NCBI GenBank assembly: GCA_021927905.1
Contig: BLLK01000020.1
Coordinates: 1,860,001-1,924,000, forward strand
Origin: Chaetoceros tenuissimus
Taxonomy: Eukaryota > Bacillariophyta > Thalassiosirophyceae > Chaetocerotales > Chaetocerotaceae
Direction of reading: 5' to 3'
Length of the DNA: 64,000 bases
The notes beneath the pieces are model-generated. The model worked only from the letters and a program-made list of their open reading frames with translations, made no database searches and had not been told where the DNA came from. The translations under genes were made by a program, and so were the position numbers. Positions within the stretch are counted from its first letter, which is position 1; the number at the start of each line of letters is the position of its first letter. Of the stretch, positions 9,736 through 22,059 are shown one piece after another.

Positions 9736-11472
9736 TTAATCTGTATCCACGAAATGTTTTTCTCTCATATCCTTGGCAACATGATGCTCATCTGCACCTG
9801 CCAATGTCTCAGTCATACCGACAATGGAAGCCTTTTGAATATGAACTGCCTTCTTGAGGAAAGGCTTGAAACTGTTGTTGTCTACAGGGAGTTCATGAAT
9901 CTTTTGTAATACTTCTCTTCCTTCAATAACCTCGCCAAAGCATGGATCGGCCTCCTCTTTGACGCTGTAATTCGATTGTCCTCCTGGACCATAGATTTTG
10001 GTGTTATCTTGCATATTTATGAACCATTCCGGTCCCCTAGTTATATGAATGAAATGGTGAGTGGATGTTATACAAACAATACAAAATCTATTCAATAGTA
10101 AACGTACCCTGGTCTTCCCGCAAATCCCACACTCCATTGGCGGTGAGGGAAATCCTTGTGATATTCTTGGAAATGCACTTTTGACAAGCCCATGTCTTCG
10201 AATTCATTCATTTTTTGTCTATAAGTTTTACCGTCATTACTTGTAGGCAGTGCACCTGCCTGTATTACTTCAGGTGAATTAATAACAAACGCGCAATCAT
10301 TCCATAGACCGTGATAAACTTGCTCCAAAAATAAATGGACAGAATGTGGCATTGCATCAATGGGGTGTAGTTTAATTGTGAAAGATCCTAATGAGCTAGG
10401 ATTAAATCCTCTTGTAGGTATCAAAACATCGAATTTGACGAAGTGTGGACCTGGACCAAACCTAAAAATACGTGAATTAGAATACCTTGAATAATATTTT
10501 GACAACACGATTTCACCACTCCATGATAACTCACCGTTCATAAACGTCTCTATAAGAGTCTCTTTGAATCTTATCTACCAATTGCTTCATCAAGGTCGAC
10601 GATTGTTCATCACTATCTTTCAATTTATTGACCTCGTCTTGTAAAGCTGTGTTTTCCTCCAATAACTTTTGTTCCTCTTCTGTAGTCATGGTCTGACTTA
10701 GTTTTTGTTGAAGACTTTCGTGTTCATGCTCCATATTCTTCTTTGTTCTCTCCAAATCCTTGTTCAAATCTTCAAGAGTACGCATTTTCTTCTGATGAAT
10801 ATCTATTTGTCGATTCATTTCATTGACTGTTTTATGTAATGAATCTACATGTTGCTGGTTTTCTTCCACATAGCGATTCATTTCATCTTGCATGTACATG
10901 GTTCGTCGGTATGACATGAATGCTACAACTAACAATAATGATGCAAAAGCAGCCAAATACGTATTTCTTCTAGATGCTCCCTTCTTTGGTGTATACTTGT
11001 ATGGTAAACCATCGCCTCCAATACCAAAGCCTGCTAAATGATTATTATGTGATCGCGGACTATAGAAATACTTTGGTACAGTTGCTGGAGCCGGAGCTGC
11101 TGCTTCTGGAACATGATTGTACAAAGGCAAAGACTGGTTTGTACTCCTTTCCCCTAGAATTGTAAAGTCTTTTTTGTTGAAGGATCTTCGACGTCTTGCG
11201 CCTGGATGTTTGGATGAAGGTGTCGAAGGTGCACCTTTGAGCAATTCAATGGTACGAGAAGGCTTAGGATCGTCAACCTTTTGTAATTCTTCATCGCTAC
11301 TATCAGACGAAGCAACAATTCGATGACTAGGTTTGGTTGCTGAAATAGGCTCTGTCGAGGGGGAACCTTTTAGGAATCCCCTTCGACGATTCCTTGAACC
11401 CACAGATGAGGAACCACTTGCATTGATGCTGAAGGATGTGGGGTATCCTATATCATTCGATGTATTCTGCAT
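9736..11472 (-). CDS. Membrane-anchored coiled-coil protein with cyclophilin-like domain
   Basis: Three exons on the minus strand, 11472-10535, 10461-10108 and 10036-9736, with 73 and 71 bp introns, give 530 residues. Residues 1-160 are Ser/Arg-rich and probably cytosolic. A single membrane span lies near 168-186 (LAAFASLLLVVAFMSY), then a long coiled coil (about 190-310), then a cyclophilin-like beta-barrel from about 318. That barrel shows FTIKLHP, SVHLFLEQV, FVINSPEVIQAG, FAGRPGGPEWFINMQDN and DPCFGEVIEGREVLQKI, matching the F.N...GPG.NGSQFFI..... and FG.V..G..V blocks of peptidyl-prolyl isomerases in weakened form. Whether it is catalytic is uncertain because the usual FxRxI and WLDGKH residues are not evident. 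Both splice junctions fall inside conserved blocks and restore them. Confidence 0.75.
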
Positions 11473-12244
11473 GGTGCGATTGAGGAAAATACAATATGTT
11501 TTGAATGTTCTACATTACATTTATCTCATGGATAAAACACAACAAGAGACAAAAGCAAGCAGCACATTCTTCCACCAACATGATAGGCTTCCCGTCTTAG
11601 TGCGATGCAGGATAAATACTCAGGTACATACTACCAGTACCAGCTTCATTGTGGGCTTCTCATCGCAAGAATTGTTTCTTGTGAGAGCAATTTTCAGTAA
11701 GCAAGGCAACAGCTTCACTTCCCATTTTAGAACTAGAATATGAAAAAATATTACCAAAAGTAAGAAAAATGGTTCTTGTTGATGATGCTATAGAGGAATG
11801 TACAACATGGGAAGCATGAATCTAGTAGTATCTATTTTGAGTTTTGTAGGATATGAGGATACGGGACTCTGGACTCCTTCTTCATACGAGTAAGGTATCT
11901 CGTAAAAATAATGATGATTCATTCTTTTGAAGTCGCTTCTCTATTCCATTATATAGTACAAGATGCCAATAACGTGGGAAATCAACGTAGATAAATATTC
12001 GAACTAAGAGAATATGTCTTTGATTGTGTTGCAAACGAGAGTAAAAACAATGACGACGGTGCGTGGATTTCCTACACTCTTTTCCTTTCTTTCCCCTTCC
12101 TCTTATTTTCCATGCCTAGCTGGCCTGAAAGAAAAACTGGACCTTTTTTTCAACGCAAAACAGCAAGTTTTCTGTTTCTTTTTGTATTTGTTTGTATTCC
12201 TTAACTGAATCTCTTCATTGTTAAGGTCATCCAAAGAAGCAAAC
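11473..12244. other. Divergent intergenic region
   Basis: 772 bases between the cyclophilin-like gene (minus) and the hydroxylase gene (plus). Short ORFs on both strands lack coding character. A C/T-rich tract lies at about 12080-12115. A non-coding first exon of the hydroxylase is possible but cannot be shown. Confidence 0.4.
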
Positions 12245-13293
12245 ATGAGTGAACCGTCGAGCATTGTGAATAAACTAGCAACTCCGCTAGCTCTGCTGTT
12301 CAATACTTTTGTTCTTGTACAACTTCATGGTGCATCTGCTTCAAACGTAGGGGAAGACAGTAACCAGTCTATTGTGTCCTCCTTTCTGACTAGAATGAAG
12401 GAGAATGGAGTTGAGAATATGGAAACGATGGACATGGTGTTTTGCGGATGTGTAGCCATGATGGGTATGGAAGCTTTGAACATTGTTACGAAGAAACTTG
12501 GTAGTAAGTGCATCTTCGATTGAATATTGAATTTCATAATTGTCATTTTCTTTTAGCTGATTCATCACCATCATTCTCAATAGAAATTATGAATCTGAAG
12601 TACATTCCAGTTCGTGGGAAACACTTGGATGATCTAGAAAGCATTGATCTACTCTATATTACGCTGAACAAAATTGCAACTGTGCCATTTGTGTATCTCC
12701 TTGCTAAATACATGTACAACGAACCAAATGCTGTGTGGTCATTGAAGGAAATGACGGTTTCCAATACACTCATGACTATCCCTCCTTTTTTCATCATTTA
12801 TGATTTCTTTTATACAATATTGCATTGGGCATTGCACATTCAATCTGTATATGGATACATTCACAAACATCACCATAGACAAAAGGCTCCGTCTAGAGCA
12901 AATGTAGATGCTGTAAATGTGCACCCAATTGAATTTTTCTTGGGAGAATACAACCATTTGCTTGCAATTTTTCTCTGGTGCAACGTTTTTGGTATGAAGA
13001 TGCATGTCATGACTTTGAATGTGATCTTTACAATGTCGGCAGTATTGACTGGATTGAATCATACCAGATTTGATAGCAAGATTCAGTTACTGGGAATCAC
13101 ATTGTATGATAGTAAGTGGCATGACGTGCATCATAGAATCCCACAGAGTAATTATGGGCAGTATACAAACTTTTGGGATTTGGTATTCAGAAGTTTCAGA
13201 GCATATAATCCTGATGATCGTGTCAATCCTGATAATCAACTTGGACCGAATGGAAAGAGTTTGAGTTACAACAAGCGAGTTAAAGCAGAGTAA
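12245..13293 (+). CDS. Fatty acid hydroxylase / sterol desaturase superfamily protein
   Basis: Two exons, 12245-12503 and 12557-13293, with a 53 bp GTAAGT-AG intron, give 331 residues. The second exon carries the histidine clusters that bind the di-iron centre of the membrane hydroxylase family: HWALH, then HKHHHRQKAPSRANVDAVNVHP, NHTRF, and HDVHHRIPQSNYGQYTNFWD near the C-terminus. These match the HxxxH, HxxHH and HxxHH pattern shared by sterol C4/C5 oxidases, sphingolipid hydroxylases and related enzymes. Several hydrophobic spans flank them, so an endoplasmic reticulum membrane enzyme is expected. The substrate cannot be told from sequence alone. An alternative donor three bases upstream (GTAGTA) would keep frame and change only the junction. 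Confidence 0.8.
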
Positions 13294-13708
13294 GGGATAG
13301 GATTATAATAAAGATAGTTTCATATTCTGACCATACGTAAAGGATTGAATCCATCATTAGTAACTGTAAAATTTTGGATATGAATATGATGTGATGATTA
13401 CAATGCTATGCTCTTCACACAGCTTTTTTATTGTGCTGTTTCAGTATTAGCCACTGTCATACTGCTTCGACTTGCTATTATGGAAGCACTTCATTCTTCT
13501 CTTGGTACAAATCGAGAAATTTAATAGTATTTATAAAGTAAATAGTATACATACTGTAGTTCAAACATGCAATATAAGTCTATTTTATCTCACTGTGTAT
13601 GCTTGATAACTTAGGCTATCAACTCCACCTTCGTAATACCAACATATGACTTCCAATACACTTCGTGCGTAAAAAAAAACCCTAACTAAACCCAGATATA
13701 CTATGACT
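13294..13708. other. Convergent intergenic region
   Basis: 415 bases between two convergent 3' ends. AT-rich; no feature recognised. Confidence 0.4.
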
Positions 13709-14692
13709 TTACTTTGTATGAGATGAGAAATCCTTCATTTCCATCTCTACAACATCTCCTTTCCCTGAGTGAATATCTTCTATTGTCTCTGCCCTAGAAC
13801 TCTTATCTAAATGTTGATGAACTGCTTTGATGACTTTCTTACCTACCTTGACCGGATGAAGATCATCTGGTAAACCTAACGCAGTAAATGGATCCTCCTC
13901 TTCTCCGTGAAATCTCTTACGGTTCCGTTCGTTCAACATGGTGAAATCAAGTTCGTGCAATTTCAATTGAAAGTGATTGGCTTGTGGAGTTACATCCTCG
14001 TTATCGTCATCGACAATATCTGGACAATCATTAGACACAATCTGTTCATCATTGTCTGAATCGATCTTACTAGCTTGGCGAATCTTTAGACCCTTCTTCA
14101 AATTTTCTAGTCCATAGCAAACGCTACCTTTTGAATCCAATCGAATGCTGTCTTCGATCATATTCAAATCCCAATTCATCAACTCGCAATAAGTCTTCAC
14201 AACATCCTTTGTCGCAAAACTAAAGGTTGCCAATAGATAATAAATTTTGTACTCTTTTGTAGTCTTATCTTGAGGTTGAATAGGAGTTGAGAGTACCATA
14301 TTATTACACAATTCCCTGCGCTTCGGTATCAATAGTTTCTTTGGAGCAAACATGAGGCTGTTCCCTGAAAATTTGTTAATTTGACGGAGTTTCATAGGTT
14401 TCGTTTTGTACTTCAAACAAATTCCTTGTATTGTATCTGTTGGCATAACAATATGTTCATAGTAATCATCGGTGGAGTGAATGTTTTCATTTACGTGTAT
14501 ACTTGGATAAGAATTATTCATTGCAATTGTCGATGGTCTCATAAGCGATGTATCGACCTCCATACTCATCATGTTACTAGTCTTATATGTTGTAGTTTGA
14601 GGCGGTGAGTTTGGAATTGTTTCTAGATTTGAAACAACTTCGTCGTCGGAATCGTATAGATAATGCTGTAGAAGAAACGGAGCAGGTGGCAT
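13709..14692 (-). CDS. Intracellular LysM-domain protein
   Basis: Single exon, 327 residues from the ATG at 14692; an in-frame GTG further upstream is not used. A LysM module lies at about residues 78-130: HIVMPTDTIQGICLKYKTKPMKL, then NKFSGNSLMFAPKKLLIPK. There is no signal peptide, so it belongs to the eukaryotic intracellular LysM group rather than secreted chitin or peptidoglycan binders. The rest is acidic and low in order, with RNRKRFHGEEEDPFTALGLPDD and a C-terminal segment of unknown role. A basic-acidic mix and the absence of membrane spans suggest a cytosolic or nuclear adaptor. Ligand unknown. Confidence 0.65.
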   Translation of the reverse strand: MPPAPFLLQHYLYDSDDEVVSNLETIPNSPPQTTTYKTSNMMSMEVDTSLMRPSTIAMNNSYPSIHVNENIHSTDDYYEHIVMPTDTIQGICLKYKTKPMKLRQINKFSGNSLMFAPKKLLIPKRRELCNNMVLSTPIQPQDKTTKEYKIYYLLATFSFATKDVVKTYCELMNWDLNMIEDSIRLDSKGSVCYGLENLKKGLKIRQASKIDSDNDEQIVSNDCPDIVDDDNEDVTPQANHFQLKLHELDFTMLNERNRKRFHGEEEDPFTALGLPDDLHPVKVGKKVIKAVHQHLDKSSRAETIEDIHSGKGDVVEMEMKDFSSHTK

Positions 14693-15645
14693 TATGATAA
14701 ATGTATAGTAAAATCTATATGCTTGTAGTAGTTGATCAGTTTGGACCACCTTTGGGAAGGGAATTATGAGATTTATTGAGGTTTTGAATTTAAGAACAAA
14801 GAAGACGTATCACCACACCGCATGCAGCAGAACAAATATGATAGAGACCAACGTTTTCCTGGTGTTGTACTGTTCTTTCAACATCCAAAAGAACACGAAC
14901 CACAATCCATTCGTACAGTACAACAACAGCAAACACTACACACGTTAGTTTTACCTTTCCGCCAAGAGCTGTGTAAAAGGTTCTTGTCGTTTTTATGGCA
15001 CAACGACTGCTGATTTATTCTTACCTACTATCGAGAAAGGGGTCTACTAAGTCTTGTAAGCAATTGAATTATAAGATTTATTCTGCTTCATTTTTGCCTT
15101 CTGCAAAATTTCGGCGATGCTTGAGGATCTGTCCATTCGTGTCAATAATCACGTCAATAGTCTAAATTAGCTATCATAAATTTATTGGTTCATGAAGATT
15201 TCATGTACTTGATGAAACACGATTTTGGGAATCGCTAATGGCTGTCTGAGTATTGCTATTTTGGTTAAATTTTGATATATTCTTGCTAAACTATATCGGA
15301 TTTAGCACGTCTGCGTGCATTGACCACGCTATCGCTTTGGCATTGACCAAAAATTAATTCGTTGGGTCGGGCAAAGGAAATCGCGCACTGCCTCATCATC
15401 ATTATGAACATTTGCAGTTTGAAGGAACATTTTATTTTGCTTCAATCTATTTCCATCACCAATACCGTACTCACTAATTCTTGAGTAGACGACAATACTA
15501 ACTTTCAGTCCATTCTAATCTGTCCATTTTTCTTGTAGGATAGATTAGTCAAGGCATAGAAAGAGCCAAGGATACTATCTCAAGTTATCTCAACACATAA
15601 ATCCGCCCTGTTTTCCAAACATAGATACTAGCATTTCATAACAAT
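14693..15645. other. Divergent intergenic region
   Basis: 953 bases between the LysM gene (minus) and the SR-tailed gene (plus). The 10-mer GCATTGACCA occurs twice within about 35 bases (near 15317 and 15342), a possible paired binding site. No ORF with coding character. Confidence 0.4.
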
Positions 15646-16227
15646 ATGGAACCAATTCAACGACTCCTTAGAGGAACAATAAAAAACCGTCATCTTGATG
15701 ATGTAGACTACTGGCGTAAGCAAGCTGGTTGGTACGATGATGACACTTCTATGATTTCCTACAATACAGGAGTTCAGACCTCTACCTATAAATCTGGTGA
15801 TGACGATGACGTTTCGTCTTCATCTGGTGGAAGTTACACGAAATCCAAGAGATTTCGACTCAATGATATCATGTCTACTGCTGCGCAGATTTTCGCTTCT
15901 TTTATCGCTCTTGCAATTGTGATTATGATTATTCGTGCAATGGGCAAAGGACGCAGGAGACGAACTAGATTGCGCCGCAAAGGAGGGAGTCGATCGGGTG
16001 ATGATAGAAGTAAAAAGAGTTCCCGTTCAAAGAGTCGAAGCCGATCAAAGAGTAGATCAAGGAGTAAGAGTAGATCTAAAAGATCTGGCGTAGATGATGA
16101 TTATCACCTCATGGATGACGCCAAGAGTGCGAGGAGCAGTAGGTCTGGAAAGTCTAGCAGAAGCAAGAGTAGAAGTAAGTCTCGTTCAAGAAGAACTGTT
16201 GAAGAGAATACTGCTGTGCTTGTGTAA
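15646..16227 (+). CDS. Single-pass membrane protein with RS-repeat tail
   Basis: Single exon, 193 residues. An acidic N-terminal region (residues 1-80) with a Ser/Asp run precedes one membrane span at about 87-106 (AQIFASFIALAIVIMIIRAM). The C-terminal part starts with a strongly basic GKGRRRRTRLRRKGG block and continues as an Arg-Ser/Lys-Ser repeat tract (about 120-150 and 165-185). There is no N-terminal signal peptide. The positive-inside rule places the basic tail in the cytosol, where RS repeats are usual SR-protein kinase substrates. I recognise no family. A K/S-rich tract also recalls silica-associated proteins, but the predicted topology argues against that. Confidence 0.55.
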   Translation: MEPIQRLLRGTIKNRHLDDVDYWRKQAGWYDDDTSMISYNTGVQTSTYKSGDDDDVSSSSGGSYTKSKRFRLNDIMSTAAQIFASFIALAIVIMIIRAMGKGRRRRTRLRRKGGSRSGDDRSKKSSRSKSRSRSKSRSRSKSRSKRSGVDDDYHLMDDAKSARSSRSGKSSRSKSRSKSRSRRTVEENTAVLV

Positions 16228-16543
16228 TGAGTTGTTCGGAATTGTTAGAATATAGATTTCTTGTGCTTCTGGGCAGCTTTTGACATTTAGAAGTATGAAA
16301 AGTCCAAAATAAAATGCCTTTGGTAAACATATTTGGATTGCGTAGGAATGAAAAACGAGTATCGTGTGGATCACTGGAACCCATTCATTAGGTTACTTTG
16401 AACTATTTATGTAAAAATAACAACTTATATCAGAATAACAAATTTCAATCTTGTGTATTTTTTACGAAAGTTATTTTTGAGAATTCTGTGCAAGTAGAAT
16501 GAAAGCAATACATAATAAGCCTCAATGGTGCCAATTATTTTTC
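16228..16543. other. Convergent intergenic region
   Basis: 316 AT-rich bases between two convergent 3' ends. Nothing recognised. Confidence 0.4.
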
Positions 16544-18590
16544 TCAAATAGAGAAATCCCCCCGCCAGCCCTTCGAAAGCTCTTTTGGAATGTAATCAAG
16601 ACGCTTGCCCTGAAATTTTGGAACTTCTCCGTCATTGTCGAGAAAACTAAGGAAGTCATTATTCTCGTCTACGGTAGATTCCACCCCAATACAATTCCCT
16701 TTGAAAACATCACTGTTATGGTCACCATCTACATCATTACGGGAGAGTTTCATCAATGCTGGAAGCTTTTTCTCGCTTGAGAAAGGAGTCTTGGTACATG
16801 AAAATTTCTTTTTCATCGAAGAGATGTTGAGGTTTTCCTGAACAAGTTGAAGTGGCTTTCCTTCATCAATATCATTACTATCCTCAAAGATGTTGCAAGT
16901 TTTGGCGCTAGGAGGACACAAAATATGCTTTCCTCTACCTTGGAACGTGCAACTCTTTGAAAATCCTGGAGCGTTATCAAAGACATTAGCATCAAACATT
17001 TCACATGGTGACTCAGCAATGAATTTTCTGCTTTCTTCTTCAAAGGACTGTGACTCCGTGAGCCCAGTCGCAAAGCATGAAGCAGTTTCAATCGGAATGA
17101 TGGCATTAATGTCCTGGAATGCAGGTAGGATACTGGAGACAAAATTGCAACTCTTTTGATGGCAATGGGTTTTTAGAATGGTTTTTCTATTCACTGGGAC
17201 ATTGCACTGAATACATGTTCCTTTGACGATGTACGCATTCAGTAGATGATCTACCCCAATTGAAGATGGAAAAGAAGCATTCTTCTCATGATCCATGTCA
17301 TTAGGAAGTTGCTTCAAAGATCGAAGTACTTTAACTGCATTTGGAGACTTGAATCTATTGGTCTTTTGGAAGTTTGAAGACGACATTGGTTCCTCAATAG
17401 TCTTTGTGTCAGTTGATCCGGCCTTACGACCTTTTTTCCGAGGGGGTTTTCTAGACTCACTTCTTCTTTTCATGGAATTTCCACCTTCTAGTTTCACAGC
17501 TTCTCGTTCCGCTTTGTCTCCCGTCTTTGGCTTCGACAGCACAACAATAACACTATTCATAATGCAAGGATGGACGACGATGCCATGCTTCTTATGGTCG
17601 ATTGAGATACGAAGCTTGTAAGAACCATGCCCATGGTGATGATAGGTAACTTCTTCAAGATTGAATTTATATTTTGTAGAAGTTGTGCCACTTGTTAGAA
17701 CTGGATCTCCGTCAATTGAGAAGAGGATAGGCTTTGTTGATCTCTCGTACCGAAACTTGCTTCTTACTGTCTTCCTTGTTTTAAGTGGCTTGATTGGCAT
17801 GATTGAAACAGGAAAGCCATTCTCATAGACAAGTTCGGGTTTGAGCGAAACATCGTCTGCCATGGAAAGAGTACTTGGATTTCCATCATCGTTGAGAACA
17901 GAGATATTGGCAATCAGTCCATTGAAGTCCGATGGGAGTTTATTGTAGTACACGACCACGCCATCCTCAACCTCAAAGACGCGGTTACTTTCTTCGAAGT
18001 GGTCTGCAATTGCTAGAGAGTAGTTTGTAACTCTGTTTGCATAACATGAAGAATATGAGTATATTCAATTGTAATTAAACAAATAATGAAAAGGCAAGGT
18101 GGTCAATACCAATATCAACTCACGAAATAGATTCAGATGCACCAAAGATAATCTTTCCCTCTTTCTTCTTCTTGACTACTCTTGGAATGATGACATGTTC
18201 CTCCTTTGTAAATGCAATAACATTGAACTTATCACCATCTGCAAATAGATCCTTATGAATGTGAATGTAGACGGTATCTTTCAAGTAGCTCTTATGAAAC
18301 ATCCCTTCCCAAGGCTTATTTGCGCTTCCATGTTGCAAGAAATGCATGTTCAAATGATTTGAATCTTTTGGATGGATGACTTCCTTTGTACTCTCCTTTA
18401 GAAGAGCCACACTGAGTGTGCATCCTTCATTCTGCAAAGCAAGTTCTTCGGAAAGTTCGACGTCCACATTGAAGGTCGCGAATTCTTCTCCTCTCCAAAT
18501 GATTGTCTTTTCGGTATAGAGGCGAATAAGATTGGAATTTTCATTCATCTCAGCGAGTGAATAGTCTGATATATCTTTGTTCTTAGCCAT
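16544..18590 (-). CDS. Large unknown protein with possible Zn-binding motif
   Basis: Two exons on the minus strand, 18590-18124 and 18032-16544, with a 91 bp GTGAGT-AG intron, give 651 residues. The start is the ATG at 18590 (MAKNKD); the frame stays open further upstream but without coding character. The N-terminal 330 residues alternate beta-type blocks, such as TIIWRGEEFATFNVDVELS and SKFRYERSTKPILFSIDGD, and look like two immunoglobulin- or C2-like sandwiches (inference). A basic, nuclear-localisation-like patch (SRKPPRKKGRKAG) follows. Next comes a Cys/His cluster GTCIQCNVPVNRKTILKTH CHQKSC that could bind one zinc. The C-terminal third is acidic and disordered. I know no family for it; a nuclear DNA- or protein-binding role is a guess. 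Confidence 0.55.
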
Positions 18591-21500
18591 TATGTAGATA
18601 CTTGTAGTAGCGAGACGAAAAGGTGAGAAAGAAATAATGACAATGCAATTCAAACACATCCACACCTCTTTACACTTGTCGTAAAACATATCTTCGAATC
18701 TTGTGTCTAACATACCGACTTTGTTGGTGAATAATATCAAGAGTATAATTATGTCTATACACGTACTGCAGTTGTATTCTTTTGTTGCATAAGAGACTTG
18801 TATTGAAGTTTCTTTTGTATTTGTATTTAGTTCGTACAATGTGTTGTTATGTTCTAAAGTGAAAATGAAGTTGTGCTTGGTTTTACCGTTTTTGTGAATG
18901 CTGGATTTGAGCACAACATACCATTTTATCCACGACTCAAAGCTCCGACAAAACAATATGAAACTTCACAATGAACATCTTCTCTTCGGAAATAATCTCT
19001 TTTTCTTCACTTTCAATTTTACCTGGGATATCTTTATTTCATTAAAATGATTCATCGCCATTGTCTGAAACTGAAATATGTACTCGTAAGTAGACAAACA
19101 GCTGATTTGTATCAAACGCAAAAGTTTGTAAAGCCAGTGTTTGATATGGAAAAGCTACACGATACCCACCTTATTCTTTATTTGAACTATCCAAAGAATG
19201 TTGTAAGTGTATGAATAATACGAAAAACACTTTTCTTGAAAGCTAAATCTACAAACCTGAAAATAGAAGGGAGTGTATTGAGTCGAGTATTGACATAATG
19301 GGGAAAGATCATGTGTGTAAAGAAATTTGTATTGTTCATAATTGTGTTATCAATAACATTTCATTCTTCCATTCAATGAAATAGATTCAACTTGCCTCAA
19401 ATGTCTCCACTTATTGACCCATTCATGTGCAATACTGAAATCTATCATTTGCAACGGTAGGTCCTGTCAACAGGTTTTACATCCCGAGATTTGGCAAGTT
19501 GCAAGTATCACAAGTAAAGGCCGTTCACAGCTCACACCTCGCTACTTGCATTCAAACTAGTCATCTTCTTGGATACCTCTTCCTTAGATTCGGGGTAGTG
19601 ATTACTGTCTGTCATCACGAGTTTTAGATATTGAATACAACGATGGTCATATCATAACATAATGATGCTTTGACAGGGACGAACGAGTGGATGATGTATT
19701 AAGTTCATGGATATTATCCTAGTATTTATTACAGCATGGAACAGGGCTTACGTCCCACCGTAGATCGTTTGATCACATGTAAATAGGTCGATATTAAACG
19801 AAGTAAGTCCACTATGCTTCCTCTGGAAGTAAGACACCTCATGTCTGTGCACTGAAGCACAGTGATTAGTTTTCAGAATTATGTTCGAAATTAGCCGAAT
19901 ATATTTTTACGATCTCGGGGAATTCGAAGTAGTATTCCTTCAAGGCAATTCCGATACCAGGCTCTAATCAAGATCACACGATCATATGCACTCAGTAGAT
20001 CTAAAAAAAATCCACCCTGTTTGGTTTCCTCATCAAATGATACAATCATAAACATATTCATATTGGCTTAGCTTCGAAGGAAATTACGCTATCACATGAC
20101 CTACAAGTAATGCGGAATTTCTGGAACATAGTAATCTAGTTGTCCTTCTATATTCATATACAGACCAAAAGTCACTCATTCAAATCGCTCAATTGTGATC
20201 TAAAATTGTTAGTAATCGTAAACGAAATATATAAGCACGCCACATTACTTACTCGAGGACTTCAAGATTGCGTTCAAACAAAGTTAATCTCCTTTTGATC
20301 GTTGTCAAACAATTGAGAGACAAAACATCTTTACATGTATATGTACGTACCCATCTACCCTTAAAGTGAACAGATCAAGTTGCTTCATCGATTGATTGCA
20401 TTCAATGTGGCCAAGTCATTACCATTTCTTTTACGGAAAACAACTTCACCATCATTACTTTCACGAAAAACAACATCCTTTTGTAAAAATTTCTCTACAG
20501 CTTGCGCATCACCTTAAATTTTCCATTGCCCTCTACTGACAATGTTACCTGTCTGTTCGAAAGCCAGTCCCATCCCGAAAGGCTATGAATGTTGATAAAG
20601 ACCATACATAAGAAGCTCTCGATGGACTCATATATTTTGGCAGGCGACTTTCTCCATTATTCCAAAGATAGTCTTGTAGTCTATAATACCTTGAAGAATT
20701 GAATGAAAATAATTGTAGTACAAAGATGGTGATGAGTGTCAAGGTTGTAAAAATAAATAAGAAATGCGAAGCTACTCGTCCACTGCATTAGTAAGTCATG
20801 TTGCGAAGAAAGCTTCGAATTTTTTCTACGAATCAAGTGTTCCTAAGGCAGTCCAATTTATGTACTTTATCGCTAGATGTTTTGAATTGAGGCAAACGCT
20901 AACTAAACAACAATATTGAATTGTGGATGAAGTTTCTGTTGGAATTTTGTTCATACTGCTACAGAATAAAGCTCGGACTGACATTGAAGGAGACTGCAGC
21001 ATGTTTGAAGTGTCACGATATGAGCAGTATTCTTATCGAAGGTTTTCAGTCTTCTAGTGTGGAACCATTTATCACAGAGATAGAAGACCAGCAGAATAGA
21101 GCTGAGTTGTCAAGGAAACTTATGGTTAGGGCTGTGGTCTCTAACAGTAAGAACATAAAAGAACAGATTGGAAAGTTTACAAAGGAACTCAGTCAAACCA
21201 TAATGGCATCAATCACCTCAATCCTTTGTCCGACAAAGAAGTGCAGGATAATAACGGCGTTAGCGTTTCTCCTCTTTCGGGAGTAAAGTTGAAAAGTGGT
21301 GGGAAATTCATCTTTACTGCTCCTGGATGAGGTACAAGTTGAACAAACTTCTTTTACGTACTGTGACTCTTGGGAAGGCTTCCTGAAAACGAGGAAAGGT
21401 AATCTTGTTCTAACCTCCTTTCCCCAACTTATTGAATTTAAATGGAGAATGACAAGAATTAACCATGAGGCTTCAAGAATGCTGTCGTAATAGAGAGAAT

Positions 21501-22059
21501 ACTTATTTTTAATAAGCATGGCCAAATAAGTAAAATCTTTATACATCATACTATGCTTACATCGCTAACACATATGTAAAGAAGTATTGACGGTTGCCTC
21601 ATCTGATATTCTGAAGATTGAAAGACAATATCAGAAGATAAGTTCTTTGTTTCATCTTTGTAAACAGTATGAATCTTGACGAGTTTTCGTTTTGGACTCG
21701 TTGTTGCATCCATACACAATCCTTCATTTTCCCCTTATGTATTCATATATCATGCTGCAAGTCATGGAACAAGAACCCTTCACATCTGGAAGGGCCTGGA
21801 GATACACAGATATGGGGAGGGATTAAGATAGGAGAGTTTGAGAGTGCAGTTCAGCACGTAGAACTCGATTCACTCGAAGTAAGAAGCGAGGGAATGGACG
21901 AAGGATATTCGAATAGTGGTATAGTTTTACGTTGAAGTTACCTTATATTTTGATGAAAATAGGTATGAGAACAAGTGCTTGGCTATTTGCTATTATATTA
22001 TGCAATCCCTGCAATTTTCAATATTTCCATACGTTTTCCAGATGATAAAGAACTTTCAT
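18591..22059. other. Gene-poor tract of about 3.5 kb
   Basis: No ORF here has convincing coding character, and there is no clear repeat, tRNA, rRNA or intact transposon. The best candidate is a 121-codon plus-strand ORF at 20921-21286 with a helical, charged stretch (about residues 28-95), but it lacks an obvious start context and any recognised domain. It may be decayed coding sequence or chance. Codon-like periodicity is not evident in the flanks. Confidence 0.4.

Noticed and set aside
20921-21286. A 121-codon ORF considered as a gene
   Set aside because: No domain, no supported splice partners, and flanks without coding character. Kept only as a note in the gene-poor tract.
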